From assembly GCA_900470775.1 (NCBI GenBank), contig UCBZ01000017.1, positions 388,554 to 452,553 of the forward strand: a stretch of 64,000 nt of DNA, written 5' to 3'. The position numbers were made by a program, and so were the translations under genes. Source of the DNA: Hyphomicrobiales bacterium (GTDB taxonomy: Bacteria > Pseudomonadota > Alphaproteobacteria > Rhizobiales > Beijerinckiaceae). A model generated the notes under the pieces. That model was not told the origin of the DNA and searched no databases. It was given only the letters and a program-made list of their open reading frames with translations. This document shows positions 1 to 9,161 of this stretch, in pieces. Each line of letters starts with the position of its first letter. Positions within the stretch are counted from its first letter, which is position 1.

Positions 1-526
1 GGAACTCGACAATCTCGGTCAGGTCTTCCTTGGCCTCGTCGATGCCGGCGACATCCTCGAAGGTGACGCGGCCATGCGCCTCGGTCAGGAGTTTGGCCTT
101 GGACTTGCCGAAGCCCATGGCGCGGCCCGCGCCGTTCTGCATCTGGCGGGACATGAAGATCCACAGGCCGATGAAGATGACGAAGGGCAGCGAATTGACC
201 AGCAGTGCCACGAACCAGGGCGTACCCTCGGCGGGAGCGCGGGCCGAGACCTGCACGCCCTTCTGGGCCAGGGTCTTCAGCAGGGCCGGGTCGCCATAAG
301 GCGCGTAGGTGACGAAGCTGCGGCCATCCGAGAAGGTGCCGGAAATTTCCTGGCCGGCCACGACGACGTTCGAGATGCGCCCGGCATCCGACTCGTTGAT
401 GAGCTGGCTGTAGGGAATCTCATTGGTGCTGGCGCGCTGGCTCGGGCTTTGGAACAGCGTGACGAGCGCCAGAACCAGCAGGAAGATCACCACCCAGAGG
501 GCGAAATTGCGAAAGTTCGGATTCAT
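1..526 (-). CDS. ftsH: FtsH, ATP-dependent zinc metalloprotease (N-terminal 175 residues; continues past the window edge)
   Basis: Membrane-anchored AAA+ protease that degrades misassembled membrane proteins and short-lived regulators. The visible part begins MNPNFRNFALWVVIFLL, with a first membrane helix at about residues 7-25, a periplasmic domain, and a second helix near residues 105-125 (LPFVIFIGLWIFM). It then has the family-typical linker RQMQNGAGRAMGFGKSKAK and the start of the AAA module (VTFEDVAGIDEAKEDL). The Walker, SRH and HEXXH motifs lie outside the window. It lies 111 bases downstream of tilS on the same strand, the usual order in alphaproteobacteria. The partial status comes only from the window edge. 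Confidence 0.95.
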   Translation of the reverse strand, partial: MNPNFRNFALWVVIFLLVLALVTLFQSPSQRASTNEIPYSQLINESDAGRISNVVVAGQEISGTFSDGRSFVTYAPYGDPALLKTLAQKGVQVSARAPAEGTPWFVALLVNSLPFVIFIGLWIFMSRQMQNGAGRAMGFGKSKAKLLTEAHGRVTFEDVAGIDEAKEDLTEIVEF

Positions 527-585
527 CACCAGTCCGATCGGGCCTGCCGGACCAACCGGAAGAGGCCAAGAGTTTGCAAAGACTA

Positions 586-614
586 ATCTAGGTGCGACAG
601 GGGCCCTTGCCAAG
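586..614 (-). promoter_or_regulatory. Possible heat-shock (sigma-32-like) promoter for ftsH
   Basis: In the tilS-ftsH gap the minus strand carries CTTG (614-611), 17 bases, then CCTAGAT (592-586). Alphaproteobacterial RpoH promoters are described as CTTG, 17-18 bases, CYTATNT. The match is close but not exact, and no expression evidence is visible. It fits ftsH being heat-inducible in many bacteria. Around it, CCCTTG-C-CAAGGG (604-616) forms a short palindrome. Confidence 0.3.
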
Positions 615-637
615 GGAAACAAGGCAAGACGCCCAAG

Positions 638-1690
638 CTATGACATCGCAGGGTGAACACCGCGTCTGCGTGGGCCTTCGCGCCGCAAGGTCAGGATGCC
701 GTCAGCCCCGAGCGAGAGCACGCAGCCGGCCAAGGTCCGCCGCGTCGCAAGCGCCTGGCGCGCGGCATCGCGGAGCGCTTCGACGCAGGCCTCGAGGCGT
801 TCAAGCCGGTTCGCAGCATTGCCCTCCCCGCCGACCTCTTCCAGCGCCAGCGCGACGACGCGAAGCATAATCTCCTCCGGTTCCGCCAGCAGCGCACTGA
901 ACCGCAGCCGCAGCACCGGAGCGTTGTCGGCCAGCAGCAGTTCCGGCAGCAGGGTCTTCGCCCGCTGCGCCGCGGCCTCGTCGAGCCGCGCGATGCGTTG
1001 GGCAAGCAACGCCAGCCGCTCCGCGCTCAGGCCCTCTTCCGCAAGGGCCGGCATCACAGCGCGCCAGCGCACGCGCTCGAAGCGAGTATCCGCATTGCTG
1101 GGATCGGTCATGAAGGACAGGCCCCGCGCCTGCACCGTCGCGACCAGCCGCGCCTTCGGCACGCCCAACAGCGGCCGCGCCAGCATGACGCTGCCCTTGC
1201 GGACACGCTCGCGCATCGCGGCGAGGCCGGAAGGGCCGGAGCCGCGCGCCATTCGCATCAGCAGCGTCTCGGCCTGATCGTCCTGCGTATGCGCCGTGAT
1301 CAACACCGCACCGCCGAGCCGCTGCGCCTCATCGGCCAGAAGCGCGTAGCGGGCTTTGCGCGCCCGCTCCTGCACGCCGGTCGCAGGTTTGGCGCCATTC
1401 CAGAGCAGAATCCGATGGGGCACGCCGAGTTGCGCACAGAGCGCGGCGACGTCTTCAGCTTCGGCGGCGGAGGCCGCGCGCAAACCGTGATCGACAGTCG
1501 CGGCATGAAGCGCCGGGCGGCCCGGTTCTCGCGCCCATTCGGCCAGCAAAGCAAGCAGGGCGACCGAGTCGGGCCCACCTGAGACCGCGACGAGCAGCCT
1601 CACCTCCCCGGCCAGACCTGCAAACAGTTCGGCTGCCTCGCGGCGTCCGACCGGGAGATCAGCCGGATTCGTCTGCGGGACCGCGCTCAA
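638..1690 (-). CDS. tilS: TilS, tRNA(Ile)-lysidine synthase
   Basis: Converts the wobble cytidine of the CAU anticodon of a minor tRNA-Ile into lysidine, using ATP and lysine, which changes decoding from Met to Ile. The 350-residue protein has the N-type PP-loop SGGPDS at residues 37-42 within LLVAVSGGPDSVALLALL, followed by the family blocks TVDHGLRA and ITAHTQDDQAETLLMRMARGSG. A TTG start overlaps the stop of the upstream cpoB gene by four bases (TTGA at 1687-1690), implying translational coupling. An essential gene in most bacteria. Confidence 0.95.
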   Translation of the reverse strand: MSAVPQTNPADLPVGRREAAELFAGLAGEVRLLVAVSGGPDSVALLALLAEWAREPGRPALHAATVDHGLRAASAAEAEDVAALCAQLGVPHRILLWNGAKPATGVQERARKARYALLADEAQRLGGAVLITAHTQDDQAETLLMRMARGSGPSGLAAMRERVRKGSVMLARPLLGVPKARLVATVQARGLSFMTDPSNADTRFERVRWRAVMPALAEEGLSAERLALLAQRIARLDEAAAQRAKTLLPELLLADNAPVLRLRFSALLAEPEEIMLRVVALALEEVGGEGNAANRLERLEACVEALRDAARQALATRRTLAGCVLSLGADGILTLRREGPRRRGVHPAMS

Positions 1691-2640
1691 GCGCAGCCGG
1701 AACGCCGCCGCTCGCGCTCGATACCCTGCCGCACCGAATTCGGCGCGGAGGGGTAATCGACCCCGACCTTGGCGTAAGTCGCGCAGGCCTGGTCCTTGGC
1801 GCCGAGACCGTTCAGGGCGATGCCGAGCCGCAGCAGGCTTTCGGGCGCCTTGGTCGATTTCGGGGCGTCGTTGCTGACCTTCAGGAACTGCTCGGCCGCC
1901 TCGCGATAGCGCTTGCGCTGGAGATAGCTCTCGCCCAGCCAGTAGGTCGCATCAACGGCAAGGCGATCGCGCGGATAGCTCTGCAGGAACTGGCGGAAGC
2001 CCATCTCGGCCTGCTCGTATTCCTTGCGCAGGATCGAGGCATAGGCGAGGTCATAGGCCTCCTTGGCGCTCGCCGGGCCACTGGCCGCGGCGACGCTCGG
2101 GCCGCGCGGAACGGACGGCGGCAACGCGCCCTGCGGCATCGTCCGGCCGACGCCCTGGAGGTCGAGGGGCCCCTGCGCTGCCCCGCCCTCGGCGAATTCG
2201 TCCTCGATGATGCCGCTGATGCTGCCATTGAGCGGGCGCGGCGCACCGGCCGCCCCCTGCTGCACGCTCGGATCGAAGGCATCGCCCCGGCGCTGAGGCC
2301 GCGGCGCGGCTCCAGCGGGCGGCGCGACATTGCCCGGCGCAGCCGCGCCGCTCGGCCGGGCGCCGCCACGCTCGTTCAGGCGGAAATCGACATCTTCCTG
2401 GAACTTGCGGAGCTGGTCGCTCAAACGCTTGTTCTCGAACTGCAACTGCTCGATCTGGCCTGAGAGCTGGCGGATCTGGTTCTCCATCCGCGAGGTCCGC
2501 ACCACCAGATCGGCCGCGTCCTGCGCCTGCGCGGGCAGGCTCAGGCAAAACACGACCGCGCCGAACGCGAACGCGGCCAGTCCGGCAAGGGCCCTGCGAG
2601 GGAGAACCCAATGATCGAGGCGGGACTGTCGGAGCATCAT
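1687..2640 (-). CDS. cpoB: CpoB (YbgF), Tol-Pal associated periplasmic coiled-coil/TPR protein
   Basis: Periplasmic protein that links peptidoglycan synthesis to Tol-Pal driven outer-membrane constriction. 317 residues: a signal peptide near residues 15-40 (LAAFAFGAVVFCLSLPAQAQ), a coiled-coil segment at about 45-90 (RTSRMENQIRQLSGQIEQL), a Pro/Gly/Ala-rich linker, and C-terminal TPR repeats from about 195 (AKEAYDLAYASILRKEYEQA). It is the last tol-pal gene and is separated from pal by a clear terminator-like hairpin, so it may be expressed partly on its own, together with tilS. Confidence 0.93.
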   Translation of the reverse strand: MMLRQSRLDHWVLPRRALAGLAAFAFGAVVFCLSLPAQAQDAADLVVRTSRMENQIRQLSGQIEQLQFENKRLSDQLRKFQEDVDFRLNERGGARPSGAAAPGNVAPPAGAAPRPQRRGDAFDPSVQQGAAGAPRPLNGSISGIIEDEFAEGGAAQGPLDLQGVGRTMPQGALPPSVPRGPSVAAASGPASAKEAYDLAYASILRKEYEQAEMGFRQFLQSYPRDRLAVDATYWLGESYLQRKRYREAAEQFLKVSNDAPKSTKAPESLLRLGIALNGLGAKDQACATYAKVGVDYPSAPNSVRQGIERERRRSGCA

Positions 2641-2699
2641 CTAAGAACCGGGGTTGAGCGTGAAGGCTGGCCGTATAACACGTCATGACCACGGCCAAA

Positions 2700-2743
2700 A
2701 TATGAAAGGGCCGGCGCCTTCCCGAGAGGAAAGCGCCGGCCCT
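2700..2743 (-). terminator. Rho-independent terminator downstream of pal
   Basis: AGGGCCGGCGCCTTCC and GGAAAGCGCCGGCCCT (2707-2743) pair across a four-base loop with one mismatch. On the minus strand the stem is followed by TTTCATATTTT. It lies 28 bases after the pal stop codon, so part of the tolQRAB-pal transcript should end here before cpoB. Confidence 0.75.
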
Positions 2744-2770
2744 GTATCAAGTCTTAACTGATGCCGCGCG

Positions 2771-3292
2771 TCAGACGCCGGCGCCGGCGCCGCCGCCGGC
2801 ACCGTCCAGCACCGTCACCGAGCGGCGGTTCTGCGACCAGCAGGAGATGTCGTTGCAGACCGCGACCGGCCGCTCCTTGCCGTAAGAGACGATGCGCATG
2901 CGGTTGCCCTGGATGCCGCGCGAGGCGAGATAGTCGCGCACGGTCTGGGCGCGGCGCGCCGAGAGCGAGAAGTTGTATTCGCGAGTGCCGCGCTCGTCGG
3001 CATGGCCCTCGACGGTGAAGCCGTAGCGCGGATAGCGCTGCAGCCAGGCCGACTGCTTGTCGAGCGTCGCGACCGCCGTCGGGGTCAGGTCGGTCGAATC
3101 GGTTTCGAAGAAGACGCGGTCGCCGACATTGACGACGAAGTCCTGGGCGCTGCCGGGCGTCGCGGCGCCACCGGCGCCGAAGCCGTTGGCGTCGGCGTTC
3201 TGGTCCTTGGCGCAGGCGCCGAGCGCGAGCGTGGCGGCGATGGCGGCGGCGAAGCGGATGGCGCGACCGCCGGCGAAAAGAGTGGCGAGCAT
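2771..3292 (-). CDS. pal: Pal, peptidoglycan-associated lipoprotein
   Basis: Outer-membrane lipoprotein that grips peptidoglycan through its OmpA-like domain and is moved by TolB/TolA. 173 residues from the ATG at 3292. This start is chosen because it gives a proper lipoprotein signal (AAAIAATLALGAC, lipobox LGAC); the longer open frame adds 29 uncharacteristic residues. The OmpA-like domain includes FETDSTDLTP, GFTVEGHADERGTREYN and LSARRAQTVRDYL. The 225-base gap upstream holds no gene. It contains TTGACG (3390-3385, minus) and a CtrA-like half-site TTAACCAT (3447-3440, minus), both unproven. Confidence 0.96.
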   Translation of the reverse strand: MLATLFAGGRAIRFAAAIAATLALGACAKDQNADANGFGAGGAATPGSAQDFVVNVGDRVFFETDSTDLTPTAVATLDKQSAWLQRYPRYGFTVEGHADERGTREYNFSLSARRAQTVRDYLASRGIQGNRMRIVSYGKERPVAVCNDISCWSQNRRSVTVLDGAGGGAGAGV

Positions 3293-3517
3293 GATGGACT
3301 CCGGGCGTTCGATCTGTGCGAGGCGCGTTTCACGGACGACGTTGAAAGAAGAAGGCTGCGATGAACTTACGCTCATCAATGAAGCGTCAACCTAAACGAG
3401 ACCTTGCCAGAACAAGGCGAAGTGGCGGCATTGCGGCATATGGTTAACCAAATCCTGCGAAAGGCCGGTTTCGGCGCGATGTGGCGCTTTTGCACCGGAT
3501 TTGGCTGTCATCTCGCC

Positions 3518-4864
3518 TCAGCGCGCCGCCGTCAGCAGCGGCGACCAGGTCGGGTCCGAGGCGAAGGCCGGCGTCGGCACCGGCACTTCGACGCGGCCGG
3601 TGATGTCGACCATGTAGAGCTTGCCGCCGGATTGTCCGCCGGGATCGCGGAAGAACATGATGTACTGGCCATTGGGCGCCCAGTTCGGCGCCTCGTTATG
3701 GAAACCTTCGGTCAACAGACGCTCGCCCGAGCCGTCCGAGCGCATCACGCCGATGGCGAAGCCGCCGCTGGTGCGCTTGGTGAAAGCGATCAGGTCGCCG
3801 CGCGGCGACCAGGACGGCTGCGAATAGGAGCCCTGGCCGAAGGAGAGGCGCTTGCCCTCGCCGCCGCCCGCGCCCATCAGATAGAGCTGCTGCGAGCCGC
3901 CCCGGTCGCTCTCGAAGACGATCTGCGTGCCGTCGGGCGAATAGGAGGGCGAGGTGTCGATCGCGCCCGTCGATGTCAGCCGCTGCGTCGTGCGCGAGCC
4001 GATGTCGATCGCATAGAGATTGGCGTTGCCGCCCTGCTGCAGGGATAGCACGACGCGCGCGCCATTGGGCGAGAAGCGCGGGCTCGAGGTCATGTCGGGG
4101 AAGTTGCCGACGATCTGGCGCTGGCCGGTCTCGATGTTGAGCACATGCACGCGCGGCTGCTCGCCCATGCGCTGCGACATGTAGGTGACCTCCTGCGACA
4201 CCGGCGAATAGCGCGGCGTCACCACAGAGACGGAGCCGTCGGTCAGGTAGCGCACATTGGCGCCGTCCTGGTCCATGATGGCCAGCCGTTTGCGCCGGTT
4301 CTCCTTCGTTCCGGATTCGTCGACGAAGACGACGCGGGTGTCGAAGAAGCCGCCGACGCCGGTGATCTTGGTGAAGATCGCATCGGAGATGATGTGGCCG
4401 ACACGGCGGGCGTTGTTCGGGTCGGTGAAATATTGCTGCCCGTCAGTCTGCGTGCCCGTGGTGACGTCCCAGAGCCGGAACTCGGCCTTGATCCGGCCCG
4501 AGCCGTCGCGCGAGACGCGGCCGGTCACGAGAGCCTGCACGCCGGCAGCCTTCCAGGCGCCGAATTCCGGCGCGGCATCGAAGGGCGGATTCTTGTCCGG
4601 GTGGCGGCCCTTGTCGATCGGCGCGAAATAGCCGGACCGCTTCAGGTTGTTGGTGATGACGCCCGAGACCAGCACCCCGCCCTCGCCAGCGAAATCGGCG
4701 ATGGCGATCGGCAGCGGCTGGAACGAGCCGCCACGCAGGTCGATGACGAGTTCGGCCCGGGCTGCCGCAGGCGCGAGCAGCGAGGCGCCGGCAAGCGCGA
4801 GCAGCCGGCGGCGCGTCGGCGCGGCCGGCAGGAGCGGAAGAGGATTGCGGTCGATCAGGGTCAC
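3518..4864 (-). CDS. tolB: TolB, Tol-Pal system beta-propeller protein
   Basis: Periplasmic protein that binds Pal and passes TolA-driven movement to it. 448 residues: signal peptide with an arginine-rich start ([21 protein letters not shown]), an N-terminal alpha/beta domain ([16 protein letters not shown]), then repeated propeller blades with the TolB box pattern ([58 protein letters not shown]). The GTG start overlaps the tolA stop by four bases (GTGA), so the two are probably translationally coupled. The first residues contain RRR, so Tat export cannot be excluded. Confidence 0.96.
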   Translation of the reverse strand: MTLIDRNPLPLLPAAPTRRRLLALAGASLLAPAAARAELVIDLRGGSFQPLPIAIADFAGEGGVLVSGVITNNLKRSGYFAPIDKGRHPDKNPPFDAAPEFGAWKAAGVQALVTGRVSRDGSGRIKAEFRLWDVTTGTQTDGQQYFTDPNNARRVGHIISDAIFTKITGVGGFFDTRVVFVDESGTKENRRKRLAIMDQDGANVRYLTDGSVSVVTPRYSPVSQEVTYMSQRMGEQPRVHVLNIETGQRQIVGNFPDMTSSPRFSPNGARVVLSLQQGGNANLYAIDIGSRTTQRLTSTGAIDTSPSYSPDGTQIVFESDRGGSQQLYLMGAGGGEGKRLSFGQGSYSQPSWSPRGDLIAFTKRTSGGFAIGVMRSDGSGERLLTEGFHNEAPNWAPNGQYIMFFRDPGGQSGGKLYMVDITGRVEVPVPTPAFASDPTWSPLLTAAR

Positions 4865-6066
4865 AGGACGTCCCTTGCGTCGAAATTGACGACGACATCG
4901 CGCCAGTCGTCATAATAGGCAGCGAATTGAGCCGGAATGCGCAAAGGCGCGCAGCGGCGGGTCGCGGTCAGCGCCGAACTCGCGGCCACGGCGAAAAGCG
5001 GATCGGAGGAGGAGTTCACCACGCCCGGCTGGCCGACGAGCGAGCCATCCGTGTTCAGCTTCATCCGGACCTGCGGCACGACCGAGCCGCGCGCATTGGC
5101 GAGCGCGATCGGCACGTTCCAGCATTTCATCAACTGGTCCTGGATGATGCCGATCAACTGGCCGCGCAGCGAGGGGCTGAGCTTCTGCGAGGCTCCGCGT
5201 TCGGTCCCGAGCGATGCCGTCCGGTTCACCTGCGGCGCGGCGGAACCCGTCGATTGGGCCTGCTCCTTCGACTGCAGCAGCTTGGAGATGTCGCTCGGGT
5301 TGAAGTTCTTGGCGATCTCCGCCTCGCGCTTGGCCTTGGCTTCGGCCTCCTGTTTGGCCTTGGCGGCCGCCGCGATCTTGGCCTTGGCATCTGCTTCGGC
5401 CTTCGCCTTGGCGGCGAGTTCGGCCTTTTCCTTCGCAGCCTCGGCGGCTTCGGCCTTGGCCTGGGCTTCCGCCTTGGCTTTGGCGGCAGCCTCCTGCCGA
5501 GCCTGCGCCTCGGCTTCGGTCTTCGCCTTGGCGGCGGCCTTCGCCTGCTCCTCGGCCTGCTTGGCCTTGGAGGCGATCTCGGCATCCTCGGCAAGCTTGG
5601 CCAGCTCCTCGCGGCGCTGCTGGGCTTCCGCCTGAGCCTGAGCCTCGGTCTTCTGCGGCGGCTGCTTCACCGGCTCCGGCGGCGTCACCTTCGGCTCGGT
5701 CTTGGGCAGATTGGCCGCGCGCGAGGGCGGCATCGGCGCCGAGGCATTGTCGTCGGCGGTCTTGAGTTCGGCCGGGCGGGTCGGCGGCGCGGGCGCGTCC
5801 TGCTTGGCCTCGCCCTCCTCCTTGCGCTCGACGATCTCGGATTTGCGCTCGGCGCGCTGGATCGGCTGCGCCTGGACCTTTTCGGCCTTGCGCTCGCCGC
5901 GCGTCACCTGGTTCAGCGCGCTCGCATCGACCATCTCGACCGCGATCGCCTCCTCGTTCTCCGGCAGCGGCGCAGGCGAAGAGAACGCAAGCAGCCCCGC
6001 GACGAGAAACGTCGCGTGGCCGAGCGCCGACATCACCATGCCCGGTTCGGAGGTCGTCAGCTTCAC
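4861..6066 (-). CDS. tolA: TolA, cell envelope integrity protein (TonB/TolA family)
   Basis: Inner-membrane-anchored rod that spans the periplasm and carries force from TolQR to TolB/Pal. 401 residues: one N-terminal membrane helix (about 10-30, [17 protein letters not shown]), a Pro/Glu/Lys linker, a long Ala/Lys/Glu helix at about 140-265 built of [16 protein letters not shown] repeats, and a C-terminal globular domain ([20 protein letters not shown], then [13 protein letters not shown]). The first codon is GTG; an ATG ten codons in is an alternative start. The strong codon bias of the repeats opens long meaningless frames on the other strand. Confidence 0.93.
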   Translation of the reverse strand: MKLTTSEPGMVMSALGHATFLVAGLLAFSSPAPLPENEEAIAVEMVDASALNQVTRGERKAEKVQAQPIQRAERKSEIVERKEEGEAKQDAPAPPTRPAELKTADDNASAPMPPSRAANLPKTEPKVTPPEPVKQPPQKTEAQAQAEAQQRREELAKLAEDAEIASKAKQAEEQAKAAAKAKTEAEAQARQEAAAKAKAEAQAKAEAAEAAKEKAELAAKAKAEADAKAKIAAAAKAKQEAEAKAKREAEIAKNFNPSDISKLLQSKEQAQSTGSAAPQVNRTASLGTERGASQKLSPSLRGQLIGIIQDQLMKCWNVPIALANARGSVVPQVRMKLNTDGSLVGQPGVVNSSSDPLFAVAASSALTATRRCAPLRIPAQFAAYYDDWRDVVVNFDARDVL

Positions 6067-6094
6067 AGCCCTTGAGCCCTCGCTTCCACTTGGT

Positions 6095-6544
<450 letters not shown>

Positions 6545-6556
6545 GTCAGTGTTCCC

Positions 6557-7267
6557 TCAAGCCGCCAGCCGCTCGTCGATCTGCCGCGACAGGATCGCGG
6601 AGAACTCGTCGGCGAAGGCTTCCAGACGGCTCGAGGCCTTGGCGACCTCGGCCTGGAGCTTGTTATAGGCCATCAGCGCCGGAATCGCGGCAAACAGGCC
6701 GATCGCGGTGGCAAACAGTGCCTCGGCGATGCCGGGCGCCACCACGGCGAGCGAGGAATTCTTCGACACCGCAATCGCAGTGAAGGAGTGCATGATGCCC
6801 CAGACCGTCCCGAACAGCCCGATGAATGGCGCCGACGACGCGATCGTCGAGAGCACCAGCAGCTTGTTCTCGAGCCGTTCGGTCTCGCGCTGGATCGTGA
6901 CGTCGAGCACCTTGTCGATGCGCTGCGACAGGCTGGCGACCGAGCGCCCGCCATTCTCAAAGGAGCGCTTCCATTCGCGCATCGCGGCGACGAAGACGGC
7001 GGCCATGTCGTTGGCGGGCTTGGCGGCGAGGTCGCGATAAAGCTCCTCCAGCGAGCGGCCCGACCAGAACACCTCCTCGAAGGCGTCCATGTCCTTGCGC
7101 GTGCGGCGATAGAGCAGCGTCTTGTCGATGATGATCGACCAGCACCAGATCGAGGCACCGAGCAGCCCCATCATCACCAGCTTGACGACGATATGGGCGT
7201 GCCAGAACAGGGTCCAGAACGACATGTCGATCGGCGGCGCGGCCTGCGCGAGGTCGGCGGGGTTCAT
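6557..7267 (-). CDS. tolQ: TolQ, Tol-Pal proton-motive stator subunit (ExbB/TolQ family)
   Basis: Polytopic inner-membrane channel subunit. 236 residues with membrane helices at about 18-40 (FWHAHIVVKLVMMGLLGASIWCW), 135-160 and 165-195. The family signature APFIGLFGTVWGIMHSF and a following EALFATAIGLFAAIPALMAYN block are intact. It is the first gene of the tol operon here: ybgC, normally directly upstream, has been displaced by about 2.6 kb of accessory genes. Confidence 0.96.
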   Translation of the reverse strand: MNPADLAQAAPPIDMSFWTLFWHAHIVVKLVMMGLLGASIWCWSIIIDKTLLYRRTRKDMDAFEEVFWSGRSLEELYRDLAAKPANDMAAVFVAAMREWKRSFENGGRSVASLSQRIDKVLDVTIQRETERLENKLLVLSTIASSAPFIGLFGTVWGIMHSFTAIAVSKNSSLAVVAPGIAEALFATAIGLFAAIPALMAYNKLQAEVAKASSRLEAFADEFSAILSRQIDERLAA

Positions 7268-7530
7268 CTATGTCATCCTTTTGCCCTGGCGACTCGGGGC
7301 CGGTTCTCCGGCCAACGCCCCGCCATACGCGCCGCGGGTGACCCCGCGACGCCGCCCGATCCGCGATCCGGGGAAATGCCGTGGCCTTCAATCGCCTTTG
7401 AATCCGGCGAAAGATGGGCGCAAACGGGGTTTCCTGCGAAACGCATGCTCGCGATCGAGTTAAGCCTCCGGCAAGGTTAATGCCGGGTATACGCGGCAGC
7501 ACCTGCGACCGTTGGCCCCGCCGGACATGC
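7268..7530. other. Gene-free stretch upstream of tolQ
   Basis: Most of the 325 bases between tolQ and the DUF2852 gene. I see no coding frame of the local style and no strong consensus promoter. It must hold the tol operon promoter, because the hairpin at 7531-7563 should stop transcription arriving from the DUF2852 gene. Confidence 0.4.
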
Positions 7531-7563
7531 GAAAACGCCCGCCCCGGATGACCGGGGCGGGCG
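7531..7563 (-). terminator. Terminator of the DUF2852 gene
   Basis: CGCCCGCCCCGG and CCGGGGCGGGCG pair perfectly (12 bp, four-base loop, 7536-7563) and are followed on the minus strand by TTTTCGC. It lies about 30 bases past the stop of the DUF2852 gene. Confidence 0.85.
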
Positions 7564-7592
7564 CTGGATCGTGCGCGGTGTCGAGTGCTGCG

Positions 7593-8048
7593 TCAGGCGG
7601 CGCTAGGCGGCGACGATTGATCGCCAGCCGGGCGGTCGCTACGCCGATCAGCCATGAACTGGTCGAACTCGGCCTTGTCGCGGGCCATGCGCAGCCGGCC
7701 CAGGAAGCCCTGGAATTCCTTCTGCTCATCCTCCAGCCGGCGCAGCGTCTCGGCGCGATACTCGTCGAAGGCGCTGTTGCCGCTCGACGGGCCCCGGTGC
7801 CAGCCGCCGCCGCCGAAACCGCGATCGCTGCCACCCATCCGCTCGCGCAGGCGTTCCATCTTGCCCTGCAGGCGGCTCATCCTGTGTTCGTAGCGGTCAG
7901 CGCCGCCAAATCCGCAACCCATGCGTCCACTCCAATACAGAAAGGCCAGGGTCGCCAGACCCAGCGGCCAGAACACGATGAAGCCGAGAACCGCGAAGGC
8001 GATCCAGGCTCCCTTCCCATATTCGTCAAGCTTCTCGACGATCGGCAT
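7593..8048 (-). CDS. DUF2852 domain membrane protein
   Basis: A family common in Hyphomicrobiales, of unknown function. 151 residues: a short N-terminus, a hydrophobic segment at about 13-40 (GAWIAFAVLGFIVFWPLGLA), a glycine/arginine-rich stretch, and a C-terminal helical region whose pattern FDEYRAETLRRLEDEQKEF is characteristic of the family. It is monocistronic: a strong terminator follows it, and a TTGACA promoter with a perfect palindrome precedes it, so its expression is probably tightly controlled. Confidence 0.8.
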   Translation of the reverse strand: MPIVEKLDEYGKGAWIAFAVLGFIVFWPLGLATLAFLYWSGRMGCGFGGADRYEHRMSRLQGKMERLRERMGGSDRGFGGGGWHRGPSSGNSAFDEYRAETLRRLEDEQKEFQGFLGRLRMARDKAEFDQFMADRRSDRPAGDQSSPPSAA

Positions 8049-8074
8049 CGTTCCCTCACCATGACAGAGCGTGA

Positions 8075-8121
8075 ATGTAAATCACATTTACATAGATGGA
8101 TGACGGCTGGCGGTTTGTCAA
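8075..8121 (-). promoter_or_regulatory. Promoter with a perfect palindromic operator upstream of the DUF2852 gene
   Basis: On the minus strand TTGACA (8121-8116) is followed at 18 bases by ATCTAT (8097-8092). The palindrome ATGTAAAT-cac-ATTTACAT (8075-8093) begins at the -10 and covers the likely start site. That geometry suits a repressor. I cannot name the regulator; no obvious candidate lies next to it except the TetR gene at 8388, which is 0.3 kb away. Confidence 0.65.
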
Positions 8122-8222
8122 GAACCACCTCAAAATTGCTTGACGTTCGGTCGTGAAGGGTGCCTGGCGCAGGCGTCGATCACCCCATGGCGGGACGGCG
8201 GCCGCTCCGATAAAATGGCGAC

Positions 8223-8360
8223 ATGACCCACATGCTTGCTGCCTTACTCGGCCTGCTGATTATGTCCGGCTGCGTCACGGAGCGGAGCGCGCCCGCCGAT
8301 CAAGGGCTCTGCGAAAGCGAGACGGCGCGCAACGGCAAGATCAGGATCGTCTGCCATTAG
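8223..8360 (+). CDS. Small lipoprotein, 45 residues, function unknown
   Basis: ATG at 8223 opens a 46-codon frame ending in TAG at 8360. The product starts MTHMLAALLGLLIMSGC, a compact lipoprotein signal with lipobox MSGC (Cys17). The mature part is about 29 residues and contains two further cysteines (LCESETARNGKIRIVCH), which could form a disulphide. It runs in the opposite direction to both neighbours and converges on the TetR gene. I do not recognise a family. The signal peptide and codon use support a real gene, but it is short. Confidence 0.55.
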   Translation: MTHMLAALLGLLIMSGCVTERSAPADQGLCESETARNGKIRIVCH

Positions 8361-8387
8361 GATCGCGCGGTAGCGCCCGACTGGACC

Positions 8388-9044
8388 TTACGGGCTCGCA
8401 TCCTTCGTTGAATTGAGCCCAAGCCCCTGCAGATAGATCAGCATGCCGGCCTCGAGCAGTTCGGCCGCCGACATCGGCAGCGGCCGGCGCCCGCCATCGG
8501 CCCGGCCGAACAGCGCCGCGACGCCATGCGACATTGACCAGACATGCAGTGCCATCATCAGCGCCGGCGGGCGGTTGCCTGCCGGCAGCAGCGCGATCAG
8601 CGCCTCGGACGCCGCCCGCAGGCCCAGGAAGGCGCGATCGGCCGCGGCGCGCAGTTCGGGGCTGGCATCGAGCGCCACGCCGGCCTCGAACATCGCCGAA
8701 TAATAGGCCGGCTCGTCATGGGCGAAGGTGAGATAGGCCCGCCCCAGCCGGTGGAACGCGGTCTCGGGGTCCGGGCGCCCCTGGTCCCAGGCCCGCGCCA
8801 GAGCCGCCTCGAACACGGCAAACCCCCGCGCCGCGACATCGGCGAGCAGGTCGTCGCGGTCGCGAAAATGCCGGTAGGGCGCAGCCGGGCTTACCCCCGC
8901 AAGCCGTGCGGCCTCGGCGAAGGTGAAGCCGTTTGGGCCCTTCTCGCCGATCAGCCCCAGCGCCGCGCGCACCAGCTCCTCCTTGAGGTTGCCATGGTGG
9001 TAGCCGCGTGGCGGCGGCTCGGGCTTGTCGCGTTTCCAGCTCAT
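8388..9044 (-). CDS. TetR/AcrR family transcriptional regulator (WHG-type C-terminal domain)
   Basis: 218 residues from the ATG at 9044, chosen over the upstream frame start because MSWKRDKPEPPPRGYHHGNLKEELV is the usual opening of this subfamily. The N-terminal helix-turn-helix reads TFAEAARLAGVSPAAPYRHFRDRDDLLADVAARGF. The C-terminal ligand and dimer domain contains HVWSMSHGVAALF, typical of the WHG-containing TetR group. The target is unknown. It is divergent from the membrane-protein gene at 9162, which shares its 117-base upstream region and is a candidate target. Confidence 0.88.
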   Translation of the reverse strand: MSWKRDKPEPPPRGYHHGNLKEELVRAALGLIGEKGPNGFTFAEAARLAGVSPAAPYRHFRDRDDLLADVAARGFAVFEAALARAWDQGRPDPETAFHRLGRAYLTFAHDEPAYYSAMFEAGVALDASPELRAAADRAFLGLRAASEALIALLPAGNRPPALMMALHVWSMSHGVAALFGRADGGRRPLPMSAAELLEAGMLIYLQGLGLNSTKDASP

Positions 9045-9161
9045 GTGACGAGCGCTAACATGGCGCCATGCGGGCGTCGACAGCGCCGGGCATCTCGACG
9101 CCATGCTTCCTCAAGGGCATCCTGAGAGGGGGCCGGCCGTCGGCCGAATTGGGACTTCGCC

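Noticed and set aside
604..616. Terminator after tilS (CCCTTG-C-CAAGGG)
   Set aside because: The stem is only six pairs around a single central base, with no U-tract; it overlaps the proposed ftsH promoter instead.
4927..6075. A long plus-strand open frame of about 380 codons opposite tolA
   Set aside because: It is the mirror of the Ala/Lys/Glu repeat of TolA; its Leu/Gly/Arg-rich translation has no protein-like pattern and the tolA frame is certain.
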